59,777 nt of DNA from DASZQL01 sp964391865 (GTDB taxonomy: Bacteria; Planctomycetota; Phycisphaerae; Phycisphaerales; UBA1924), in the NCBI GenBank assembly GCA_964391865.1, contig CAYMNQ010000009.1:1-59777 (forward strand), in the 5' to 3' direction. Numbering within the stretch: the stretch's first letter is position 1; every line of letters starts with the position of its first letter. Below, piece by piece: positions 17,014-24,088 of this stretch. The notes under the pieces were generated by a model, which was not told where the DNA came from, made no database searches, and was given only the letters and a program-made list of their open reading frames with translations. The translations under genes and the position numbers were made by a program.

Positions 17014-17594
17014 GCGCCGGACTCCTCGAGGCGCTGGCGCAGCCACGCGCGCGCCGACCGCCAATCAAGTTCAACCGTGCGCTCGCTGACGCCCAAGACG
17101 CGGGCGACGTCGGCGACGCTCAACCCGCCGAAGAACCGCAGTTCCACCACGCTCGCCCGGCGAGGATCAACCTCGGCGAGGCGCGTCAGATGTGAATGAA
17201 TCTCAAGAATGTCGGGTGCCGCAGCGTCGACGTGAAGCACGCCCGTGAGCGGCTCGCGCCGCGCGCTCCCGCCCCGCTTGCCCGCGTGACGTGCTCGCGC
17301 GCGATCGATCACAACGTGCCGCATCGCTCGCGCCGCGACGGCGATGAAGTGCGATGTTCCCTCCCAAGGACCGGCGCGATTGCCCACAATCTTGATGTAA
17401 ACCTCGTGGACCAACGCGGTGGGCTGCAGAGTCTGACCCGCGTTGTTCCCGCGCAGCAGCGACCCGGCGATCGCTCGCAACTCGCGGTGGGTCATTTCCA
17501 TCAAGTCGTGCTCGCTCGCGGGCACGGATGCCGCCACCGCATCGATGAGCGAGTGCACCGTTTGTTCGCTGATTCCAATCGGCGCCTCAGTCAC
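17010..17594 (-). CDS. ECF-type sigma factor paired with TPR kinase
   Basis: 194 residues from a GTG start. It has the same planctomycete ECF type as the other pairs: ELRAIAGSLL, TLQPTALVHEVYIKI, RAMRHVVIDRARA, a GKRGG linker, VVELRFFGGLSVADVARVL and WRSARAWLRQRL for the region 4 helix-turn-helix. Its stop overlaps the kinase start by 4 bases. The upstream side (17595 onward) is a scrap yard of insertion sequence remnants, so its promoter must lie within a short stretch or has been replaced by IS-derived DNA. Confidence 0.92.
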   Translation of the reverse strand: MTEAPIGISEQTVHSLIDAVAASVPASEHDLMEMTHRELRAIAGSLLRGNNAGQTLQPTALVHEVYIKIVGNRAGPWEGTSHFIAVAARAMRHVVIDRARARHAGKRGGSARREPLTGVLHVDAAAPDILEIHSHLTRLAEVDPRRASVVELRFFGGLSVADVARVLGVSERTVELDWRSARAWLRQRLEESGA

Positions 17595-17606
17595 AGCGGA
17601 GATCTC

Positions 17607-18131
17607 TCACGGAGCTGGTCTGCGCGTGGTCGAATTCCTGACGTCGATCGCCGCGCCCACATGGTTGACTACGTCGTAGAGTAGCAAGCCCGGCACGCTC
17701 GGCGAAGAACTCATTCGTTCGTTCGCCCACGCGCACCGGAGCTTGCCCAGTTCGCCCCGCAGGCGCGTCAGGCCCCACGTCGTCTCCCGCGCCATGTTCA
17801 GGATCAGCGCTCGGATCTCCTCCGGCGTGCGGCGCGGGTGCCTCGTCCGAGGAGCAGCGCGCTGATTCGAGCGGCGTGCTCGCGACTGGTTGATCCACCG
17901 CCGGAGCGTGTCTGGCTTCGCGTTGGAGACGATCTCGCGGATGGCCGAGCCGAGCGGCCTGGCCAGCTTCACCAGCCGGGCGCGGTCGTGCGCACTCAAT
18001 AGCACCGGGCCTTCGATCCGGGAACGGAGGATCTGATTCTCCGCTCTGAGATACTGAACCTGGGCCCGCAGCTGGCCATGGGTCGACAGCGTGAGCACGC
18101 GCATGAACCGCTGGAACGCTTGTACTATCAA
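17607..18131 (-). pseudogene. IS481-like integrase remnant (N-terminal half)
   Basis: The minus frame begins with FMRVLTLSTHGQLRA and QVQYLRAENQILRSRI, continues through PDTLRRWINQSRA and RRTPEEIRALILNMA to a WGLTRLRGELGKLR segment, then loses similarity. This is the N-terminal helix-turn-helix half of a planctomycete integrase-core transposase; the DDE catalytic half is missing and the remaining 40 residues are unrelated. A second, shorter relic of the same N terminus is at 39756-39880, and a catalytic-domain relic of the same kind of enzyme is at 45400-45850. Non-functional. Confidence 0.7.
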
Positions 18132-18377
18132 CTGAAGTTAGATGGAGACGCCATCCCCGCCAACCCGGCTGACCCGCGAAAGGATGGCGATCCACCGCCC
18201 GCGGACGAAAGACTGGAATCCTGCTGGGAACGCCGGGACACGGGTCACACTTTCAAACCGGCGGACGAAGCAAAATCCGGTTCTCGACAGCGCACCCGAA
18301 CAGATGTACGGCGGCCGCACAGCGAACCGACCAGGCGCGCAGACTCCGCCGAAGACTTACTACAGCCTCAAAGCCCC

Positions 18378-18403
18378 GTGTCACCCCTCCGCGCGGGTGA
18401 CAC
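18378..18403. repeat. Perfect 9-base inverted repeat
   Basis: GTGTCACCC, 8-base spacer, GGGTGACAC. A further GGGTGACA occurs just downstream near 18455. No T tract follows, so it is not a normal terminator. It could be a transposon end or a protein-binding site within the IS remnant cluster. Confidence 0.4.
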
Positions 18404-18551
18404 GACATAAGCACTTATCCATCAAAGATTTATGGGCAGATGTCGCCCGCCAATGGGTGACAAAACCGCCACATTTTCGGACATCGGCTTCGTCTCTATA
18501 CCAGGCCCAATCACCGATCTCGCTAACCTTTCCACGCAGGACGGCCCCTAG

Positions 18552-18710
18552 CTTTGCCGCTACGCGCGGCGCTGGAAGGTCGAGCGAGCCATCTCGTGGA
18601 TCCAGAACTTCCGGCGGCTGTGCATCCGCTACGAGAAATCGACCGTCATGCTCAGAGGCTTCCTTCACTTCGGGTGCGCCTTTCTGCTGCTGAAACAGGT
18701 TCTGGGATAG
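18552..18710 (+). pseudogene. IS5-family transposase C-terminal remnant
   Basis: A plus frame ending at the TAG 18708-18710 reads RYARRWKVERAISWIQNFRRL, CIRYEKSTVML and LHFGCAFLLLKQ. This is the YRRRW-VER-f-WL--FRRL--RYE signature at the end of IS5-group DDE transposases. An in-frame TAG at 18549-18551 closes the frame upstream and no N-terminal part remains. It abuts directly the IS3-type remnant that starts at 18711. Confidence 0.7.
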
Positions 18711-18854
18711 GCTCTACAACGAAGAGCGACCGCACAGCGCCCTATAGGCCACATGATCCCCACGGACTTCGTTGCGTCCAGAGTGCGGGAATGCGCGGCC
18801 GGATGAAGCGAAAAAACTCACCCCGAGATTGGCACAGGATCGGAGACAAGCGCA
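18711..18854 (+). mobile_element. Right-end remnant of an IS3-family element
   Basis: This 144-base piece matches the last part of the intact IS at 22773-24009: YNEERPHSAL of the OrfB end, then the shared non-coding end through AAAAAACTCACC and GGCACAGGATCGG to GACAAGCGCA. One frameshift near 18745 breaks the coding part, and several substitutions show it comes from a related but older copy. Both copies stop matching after GCGCA, which defines the right terminus of the element at 24009 and of this remnant at 18854. Confidence 0.8.
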
Positions 18855-18986
18855 CAGCGAGACTCTGGTAGAGTCTAGGCTGGTATGACACCTATAGGTG
18901 CAGTGCAGGTGAGCCATGGCTTGCCGATTCCGTCTGCCCGTCATCGTTGTCTCGGAGTGCAGATCAGCCGTCTTCAGAGGGCCAAC

Positions 18987-21452
18987 ATGGACATTCTCCG
19001 CTTCAAAGCCACGGGTCCGTCACGCCAGCGCGTAAACTCGTCGCGACGGATGATTCTCTCGGCCATCGCCTTTGCGTGCTGCTTCGCGACAGGGTGGGCT
19101 CAGACCACCCCGACTGCGGCCCCGCCTTCCGAACTCGCAGCGGCGCCGGCTCCGGCGGACGTCGGTTGGCCGCGCGCCTTTGAGTTGGACGGCAAGCGGC
19201 TCACCGTGCATCAGCCCCAGGTCGATTCTTGGAAAGACTTCAAGGAGATGACCTTTCGGGCCGCGATCTCCCTGGAAGGAGTTCTTGCGGAGGAGCGCCT
19301 GGGCGTGATCGAGGTCGAGGCCGACACGCTCGTCGACCATGCCTCGCGCATGGTCGCGATTACCCCGAAGACCCGCACGTTGCGGTTCGCGAACGCTTCT
19401 GAAGCCGACGCCGCGACGCTCAAGGCGGCGGTCCAAGCGATCCACCCACCTCAGAACGTGATTATCATCGCGCTGGACCGCGTCTTGGCCTATGTCGACG
19501 AATCGGCGCGACAGGTACAGCGGACCTCCGCGGTCAGCCTCGATCCGCCGGACATCTTCTACAGCACCGAGCCGGCCGTCCTGGTCATCTTCATCGGCAA
19601 GCCCGTCTTCAAGCCTGTGGATCCCAAGAAGCCCGCGCTGCAGTTCGCCATCAACACCAACTGGGACGTCCTTCACGACACCGCAAACAATCAGTACTAC
19701 CTTCTCGACGGCGACGGATGGATCACCTCTTCCGACCCGATCAAAGGCACGTGGAATCCTGTGGTTTCGCTGCCTTTCGGGGCCGACACTTTCCCCGCAG
19801 ACGACAACTGGTCTGAGACGCGGAAGCACGTCCCTGGCACGGCGCTCAAGTCGGCGCCTCGGGTGTTCGCCTCCACCAAGCCGGCTGAGTTGATCGTGAC
19901 CGATGGTCCGCCCACGCTCGAGCAGATTCCCAACACGAACCTGTCTCGGGTCAGCAACACCGACAGCGTGCTTTTCCGGAACTCGACGGACAACAAGTTC
20001 TATTACCTGACAGCGGGGCGCTGGTTCAGTGCAAGCCATCTCAGCGGTCCGTGGGCGGCATCGAGCGCCAATATGCCCCCCGACTTCGCCGCCATCCCCG
20101 ACGGCGACGAGTCAGACTTCGTCAAAGCGTCCGTTCCGGGTACCGACGATGCCAAGGACGCCGTGCTGTTGGCATCGGTCCCGAACACCACGACGGTCAG
20201 CCTGACCGAGGCCCCGGTGCAGGTGGTGTATAGCGGCCAGCCGAAGTTCGTGGTGGTCGACGGCACGCCGGTGCAGTACGCCGTGAACACGCCGCAGAGC
20301 GTCTTCCTCGCCGAAGGCAAGTATTACTGCTGCGATCAAGGTGTTTGGTTTGTGAGCTCAGCCCCGACGGGCCCGTGGACTTTCTGCGCCGCCGTGCCAG
20401 CGGTGATCTACCAGATCCCTCCCTCAAACCCCCACTACAACGTCACCTATGTGACCGTCGAGTCGTCGACCCCGAGCACTGTGACATATGCGCAGACCTC
20501 CGGCTACAGCGGCGAGTACGTCGCCGCCACCGGCGTCTTGATGTTCGGAGCGGGGATGATGCTCGGCGCCGCACTGGCTGACGACGATGATTACTATTAT
20601 TACTACCCGCCCTACCCGTGCTACTACTCCTACGGCTGCGGCGCTCACTACCACTACGGCTACGGTGGGTACTACGCCTCCGCTCATGTCAGTTACGGCC
20701 CCTACGGCGGCGCGGGCAGGTCCGCCGCTTACAACCCCGCGACGGGGACCTACGCGCGCAGCGCCTACGCCTACGGGCCGCACGGCAGCGCGAGCGCCTC
20801 GGCGGCTTTCAACCCATACACCGGTTCGATGGCCGCCCGGGGACAGGTCAACACCGCGCACGGCTCGACGGCCCGCGCCGCCGGCTACAACCCCACAACC
20901 GGTAACTACGCACGCGCCAGCGCCACATCCGGGCAATACGGGAGCGCCGGCTTCGCACAAGTTGGCAACGCGTACACCGGGGGATCCGCGACGGTCGCTG
21001 GCGGAACCACCAACCAAGGGACCAGCGCCGCGGCGTGGAATACGCAGCAGGGCCAGGGGAAGGCCGTCCAGACCGAATCGGGCGATATCTACGCGAGCAA
21101 GGACGGGACCGTTTACAAAAAAGAGAGCGACGGGAGTTGGTCGAGCAACTCGGGCAACGGGTGGCAGAACGAATCCAAGCCGCAGCCCAGCGACGGTAGG
21201 GGCACCAACCGACAGACACCGACTCAGCCACCGTCCACCACAAAGGGTGCTCCAGCGCAGCAGCCCAACCGGCGCGCCACCTCGACTGGGGGCGATTCCA
21301 AGAAGCCGGTAGTGTCAAGCCTGGATTCGCAGGATAGGGCTCGTCAGCGCGGCAACGCCCAGACGAATCGCACCCAGCAGTTCCAATCCTCCAAGAAGGA
21401 GAGCCGACCCAGCGGCGGCCGGTCTGGCGGAGGCGGCAGACGCGGACGCTGA
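18987..21452 (+). CDS. Large secreted repeat protein, Tyr/Gly/Ala-rich
   Basis: 821 residues from the ATG at 18987, which has AGAGGG upstream; an earlier in-frame ATG at 18885 adds IS-flank sequence and is less likely. A hydrophobic signal (MILSAIAFACCFATGWAQ) follows a basic stretch. There are three repeats of about 100 residues, each with a strand pair and a YY-LxxGxWxxSxxxxGPW core (QYYLLDGDGWITSSDP, KFYYLTAGRWFSASHLSGPW, KYYCCDQGVWFVSSAPTGPW). A hydrophobic stretch (GVLMFGAGMMLGAAL) leads into an Asp/Tyr run and then Ala-rich repeats of type AAYNPATGTYARS. The C terminus is Ser/Arg/Gly-rich. Similar proteins are often labelled carbohydrate-binding family V/XII; function unproven. Probably cell-surface exposed. 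Confidence 0.75.
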   Translation: MDILRFKATGPSRQRVNSSRRMILSAIAFACCFATGWAQTTPTAAPPSELAAAPAPADVGWPRAFELDGKRLTVHQPQVDSWKDFKEMTFRAAISLEGVLAEERLGVIEVEADTLVDHASRMVAITPKTRTLRFANASEADAATLKAAVQAIHPPQNVIIIALDRVLAYVDESARQVQRTSAVSLDPPDIFYSTEPAVLVIFIGKPVFKPVDPKKPALQFAINTNWDVLHDTANNQYYLLDGDGWITSSDPIKGTWNPVVSLPFGADTFPADDNWSETRKHVPGTALKSAPRVFASTKPAELIVTDGPPTLEQIPNTNLSRVSNTDSVLFRNSTDNKFYYLTAGRWFSASHLSGPWAASSANMPPDFAAIPDGDESDFVKASVPGTDDAKDAVLLASVPNTTTVSLTEAPVQVVYSGQPKFVVVDGTPVQYAVNTPQSVFLAEGKYYCCDQGVWFVSSAPTGPWTFCAAVPAVIYQIPPSNPHYNVTYVTVESSTPSTVTYAQTSGYSGEYVAATGVLMFGAGMMLGAALADDDDYYYYYPPYPCYYSYGCGAHYHYGYGGYYASAHVSYGPYGGAGRSAAYNPATGTYARSAYAYGPHGSASASAAFNPYTGSMAARGQVNTAHGSTARAAGYNPTTGNYARASATSGQYGSAGFAQVGNAYTGGSATVAGGTTNQGTSAAAWNTQQGQGKAVQTESGDIYASKDGTVYKKESDGSWSSNSGNGWQNESKPQPSDGRGTNRQTPTQPPSTTKGAPAQQPNRRATSTGGDSKKPVVSSLDSQDRARQRGNAQTNRTQQFQSSKKESRPSGGRSGGGGRRGR

Positions 21453-21487
21453 ACCGAATCAAGGAGTCGAACTACGAAACATTCACT

Positions 21488-21721
21488 GTGATGTTCCACA
21501 CGATGTGTTCCACTCCGAAGTCTCTCGCCGTTGTCGCCTTGGCGATTGCGCTGGGTGTCCCTTCGGCCGCCGCTTCCACGCCGTCGCAGGCAACCGAACA
21601 GGCCGACACGACGACTCCCAGCGAGATCACCGACCGCCCCGCGGGCACGCTGCCCAGCATGGCAGTCAGTAAAGGATCAGCTTTGTCACGGGCAAAACGA
21701 CCGTCGGTTTCGCAGTTGTAG
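21488..21721 (+). pseudogene. Truncated secreted protein at island boundary
   Basis: The frame starts with a good signal peptide (SLAVVALAIALGVPSAAAS) and a GC-rich, Thr/Pro-rich mature start of about 30 residues. Near 21665 base composition drops sharply, and the remaining 18 codons run into unrelated DNA and stop. The natural reading is that an exported protein gene lost its 3' part when the AT-rich segment to its right was inserted. Alternatively it is one gene with a +1 frameshift into the Cys-rich frame that follows. Confidence 0.4.
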
Positions 21722-21953
21722 TGAGTTTTTGGATGCGGCAGAGTTAGGCACGCTGAGTCGCGGCACTTGTGTGACGGCAAGAAACAGCGCTATTGCGACA
21801 AGCAAGTGCGCTGGCGCAAGAATTGCCGGGAGAGTTCTTGGCTGCGCGGGCTATGAAGGTGCAATTGCAACCGAGATGCTTAACGCAGGACGGTGCTGGT
21901 GGGTGTGGGGACGGTGCAAAGTTCGTGATTGCTATTTACAGGATATTGACTAG
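21666..21953 (+). CDS. Cysteine-rich small protein of AT-rich island, start unclear
   Basis: The frame ending at TAG 21951-21953 encodes about 90 residues with eight cysteines (DQLCHG, RSCSEFL, RGTCVTARN, TSKCAG, VLGCAGYEG, GRCWWVWGRCKV, RDCYLQD). No ATG is available: possible starts are TTG near 21729 or GTG at 21771, or it is the out-of-frame continuation of the signal-peptide ORF at 21488. The stop shares a base with the GTG of the next gene (TAGTG), which suggests translational coupling. Unknown family; the cysteine spacing suggests a disulphide-bonded exported peptide. Codon and base use are unlike the rest of the window. Confidence 0.35.
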   Translation, partial: SVKDQLCHGQNDRRFRSCSEFLDAAELGTLSRGTCVTARNSAIATSKCAGARIAGRVLGCAGYEGAIATEMLNAGRCWWVWGRCKVRDCYLQDID

Positions 21954-22723
21954 TGACATCGATTTATGAAGCATCGAATCAGCTGATTGTCCGGGCGCTG
22001 TCGGATATCAATATTAATAAACTCAGTAGTACGCTGCGCTCTCTTTCAGACGTATATACGAGCAGAGAGCGTAGAGAAAGAGCAAAGCAGTCGATTGATC
22101 TTGTTGTCAATCGTATTCATCAGCTCGATTCCGGTGTCGATCAGTTGGTTTTTGACTTTCGAGAAGAGCTCGAAGCGTGCGTGATTTCATACGATATTAA
22201 TAGTGCGCGAGACCTTTTCGATGCACATGGGCAAGCCGCGAATATTGTTCTTAATATTCTTGCCGGAGCAGCACTCGGAGACTCGGATTTGCTACTCGCA
22301 GCGATTGCGCGGAATTTGTACACGTTGACTGTTCAGAGGGATGCCGATTTCTGTGTTCGAGTTGCCGCGTGGCTTTCTGCGTTAGCAAACCGTCGACCTT
22401 TGGAAATAGGCCAGGTCGCGTGTCAGTGCGTTGCTATGTCGCTCCTCCAGCACACATGTGTGCGTATCGGTCACCAAGTATGTGCGTCTAGAGTCATTGT
22501 TGGAGCATTGCGGCCGTGGGACACCGTATCGGCACATATGCGCGAGGCCTCCACGCGCATAGGGTTCAGTGAAATCATTGCACAGATGACGCGTTTTGAG
22601 TCCGCGACCCTGTCGGTGACTACTAGCTGTCTGGCTGAAGCACGCCGAAGCGAGCTCGGAGTGATTAGCCACTTTGAGCGGATGACCAAAGGAGATGATC
22701 ATGGAACATCCGGCGAACAATGA
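21953..22723 (+). CDS. Unknown helical protein of AT-rich island
   Basis: 256 residues from GTG at 21953. Predicted mostly alpha-helical, with no signal peptide or membrane helix. Segments include LSSTLRSLSDVYTSRERRER, INSARDLFDAHGQAANIVLN and FCVRVAAWLSALANRRPLE; several Cys lie in the middle (QVACQCVAMSLLQHTCVR). I do not recognise the family. The DNA is far lower in G+C than the neighbours (24 of 60 bases in 21961-22020) and uses AT-rich codons, a clear sign of horizontal transfer. It overlaps the Cys-rich frame upstream by one base and the tiny ORF downstream by 23 bases, so the three could form one transferred operon. Confidence 0.6.
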   Translation: MTSIYEASNQLIVRALSDININKLSSTLRSLSDVYTSRERRERAKQSIDLVVNRIHQLDSGVDQLVFDFREELEACVISYDINSARDLFDAHGQAANIVLNILAGAALGDSDLLLAAIARNLYTLTVQRDADFCVRVAAWLSALANRRPLEIGQVACQCVAMSLLQHTCVRIGHQVCASRVIVGALRPWDTVSAHMREASTRIGFSEIIAQMTRFESATLSVTTSCLAEARRSELGVISHFERMTKGDDHGTSGEQ

Positions 22724-22763
22724 TCGAAGCGGTGCAAGGAGTATCGGTACCGTGATTAGGTGA
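22701..22763 (+). CDS. Tiny ORF with strong RBS, overlapping the 256-residue gene
   Basis: 20 codons beginning MEHPANNDRSGARS. AAAGGAG stands six bases before the ATG, the best ribosome binding site in the island, and the start lies inside the end of the preceding gene as in coupled operons. The stop TGA precedes the IS3 target duplication (22770-22772) by only six bases. It may be a real small protein or the surviving 5' end of a longer gene lost when the island was cut on this side. Confidence 0.35.
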   Translation: MEHPANNDRSGARSIGTVIR

Positions 22764-22852
22764 AGTGCCACGTGCGCTCTCCCTTGAATTGTGATCCAGA
22801 CTGAGCGAGAGTTTTTGGTGACGATTCCGGCCTCTGTTTGGGAGGCCGATAG

Positions 22853-23119
22853 ATGAAGAAGTCGAGGTTCACTGAGGAGCAGATCGCGTTCGCGTTGGGG
22901 CAAGCGGAGAGCGGCGTTCCGATCGTGGAGGTGTGCCGGAAGATGGGGATCTCGGAGCAGACGTTCTTCCGGTGGAAGAAGAAGTTCGCTGGGATGGGCA
23001 TCGCGGAGGTCCGCCGTCTGAAGCAGCTTGAAGAAGAGAATCGGAAGTTGAAGCAGCTGGTGGCGGACCTGAGCTTGGACCGGCAGATCCTGCAGGACGC
23101 GCTCAAGGGAAAACTCTGA
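22853..23119 (+). CDS. IS3-family transposase OrfA (HTH protein)
   Basis: 88 residues. MKKSRFTEEQIAFAL, VPIVEVCRKMGISEQTF and RWKKKFAGMG form the helix-turn-helix that binds the element's ends. EVRRLKQLEEENRKLKQLV is the leucine-zipper-like oligomerisation helix. It ends at TGA 23117-23119. Near the end, GGGAAAA (23107-23113) sits in the register needed for a -1 slip, giving the OrfAB transposase. Confidence 0.93.
   Translation: MKKSRFTEEQIAFALGQAESGVPIVEVCRKMGISEQTFFRWKKKFAGMGIAEVRRLKQLEEENRKLKQLVADLSLDRQILQDALKGKL
23107..23113 (+). other. Programmed -1 frameshift heptamer of the IS3 element
   Basis: GGGAAAA read as G GGA AAA in the orfA frame fits the X XXY YYZ slippery consensus. A -1 slip here bypasses the TGA at 23117 and continues KTLTPDRRRSMTN into orfB, which is open in that frame. 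OrfB is exactly one frame back from OrfA. Confidence 0.7.
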
Positions 23120-23139
23120 CGCCTGATCGTCGGCGTTCG

Positions 23140-23961
23140 ATGACGAATCGAGCGCAGCAGGCGTACCGTGTGAGCGAGCGGCGCGCGTGCCGAATCTTGC
23201 AGCATGCTCGCGCGACCCAGCGGTACGAGTCGGTGAAGGACGATCAGGCGGAGCTGTGCGGACGGATCAAAGAGATCGCGGGCGCCCATGTGACGTGGGG
23301 TTACCTGCGGGTCTGGGTGACGCTGCGGCGCGAGGGCTGGCGCGTGAACAAGAAGCGTGTCTACCGGCTGTACAAGCAGGAAGGGCTGTGCGTGGGCCGT
23401 CACAAGCCGCATCGAGGGAGGCATCGCAGCGCCGCGACGAGGCCGCCCCTGACGAAGGCCACTCGACCGAACGAGAGCTGGAGCATGGACTTCATGGCCG
23501 ATCAGCTCTTCGATGGGCGCAAGTTCCCACTCTTGACGTTGGTCGATGCCTTCAGCCGCGAGAGCTTGACGATCGAGCTCGACCAACTGCTGACGGGCGA
23601 GCGCGTGGCGGCGATCTTGGATCGGATCGGACGAGAGAGAGGCCTGCCGGGGAAGATCCGCTTTGATAACGGCTTGGAGTTGACCGGCAAGTTGCTCGAC
23701 CAACGGGCATACATGAACAACGTTCGCTTGGACTTCAGCCGACGCGGCAAGCCCACGGATAATGGGCTGATCGAAGCGTTCAACGGCCGCCTGCGGGCCG
23801 AGTGCTTGAACGAGAGTTGGTTCATGTCGATCGACGACGCGCGGGAGAAGGTCGAGGCCTGGCGTCGGCACTGCAATGAGGAGCGTCCACACAGCGCCTT
23901 GGGAAACCTGAGCCCCAGGGAGTTCGCTGCGTCCAGAACTCAGGAGTGCGCGGCCGGATGA
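23140..23961 (+). CDS. IS3-family transposase OrfB (DDE catalytic protein)
   Basis: 273 residues from the first ATG, though expression is probably as an OrfAB fusion by -1 frameshift. It has an RRACRILQHARATQRYES start, a helical HTH_21-like region (GYLRVWVTLRREGWRVNKKRV), then the integrase core with the catalytic triad: Asp in WSMDFMAD, Asp in RFDNGLEL and Glu in GLIEAFNGRLR. The usual motif end NEERPHSALGNLSP is intact. No internal stop is seen, so the element appears functional. Confidence 0.93.
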   Translation: MTNRAQQAYRVSERRACRILQHARATQRYESVKDDQAELCGRIKEIAGAHVTWGYLRVWVTLRREGWRVNKKRVYRLYKQEGLCVGRHKPHRGRHRSAATRPPLTKATRPNESWSMDFMADQLFDGRKFPLLTLVDAFSRESLTIELDQLLTGERVAAILDRIGRERGLPGKIRFDNGLELTGKLLDQRAYMNNVRLDFSRRGKPTDNGLIEAFNGRLRAECLNESWFMSIDDAREKVEAWRRHCNEERPHSALGNLSPREFAASRTQECAAG

Positions 23962-24012
23962 AGCCAAAAAACTCACCCTGAGATTGGCACAGGATCGGGG
24001 ACAAGCGCAACG

Positions 24013-24040
24013 AAACACCCCGCCGAGATCGGCGGGGTGT
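24013..24040 (-). terminator. Terminator of the secreted protein gene at 24089
   Basis: On the minus strand, ACACCCCGCC, a 6-base loop and GGCGGGGTGT are followed by TTTCGTT. It lies 49 bases after the stop of the 24089-25204 gene. The IS3 element inserted immediately beyond it, removing little or nothing of the hairpin. Confidence 0.7.
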
Positions 24041-24088
24041 CGAGCGCTCGGCGAGGAGCGCTGGGCGGGTGATTTTGGGAACGGGGAG

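Larger units (their letters stand above)
22773..24009 (+). mobile_element. Intact IS3-family (IS407-like) insertion sequence
   Basis: 1237 bases. Imperfect terminal inverted repeats start TGCGCTCTCCC on the left and, on the complement of the right end, TGCGCTTGTCCCC; both continue to a GAGTTTTT stretch. It is flanked by a 3-base direct repeat ACG (22770-22772 and 24010-24012), typical of IS3 transposition. It carries orfA and orfB with a programmed frameshift site. The uninterrupted target would read GTGCCACGAAACACC, which places the insertion at the foot of the terminator hairpin serving the gene at 24089. An older right-end remnant lies at 18711-18854. Confidence 0.88.
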
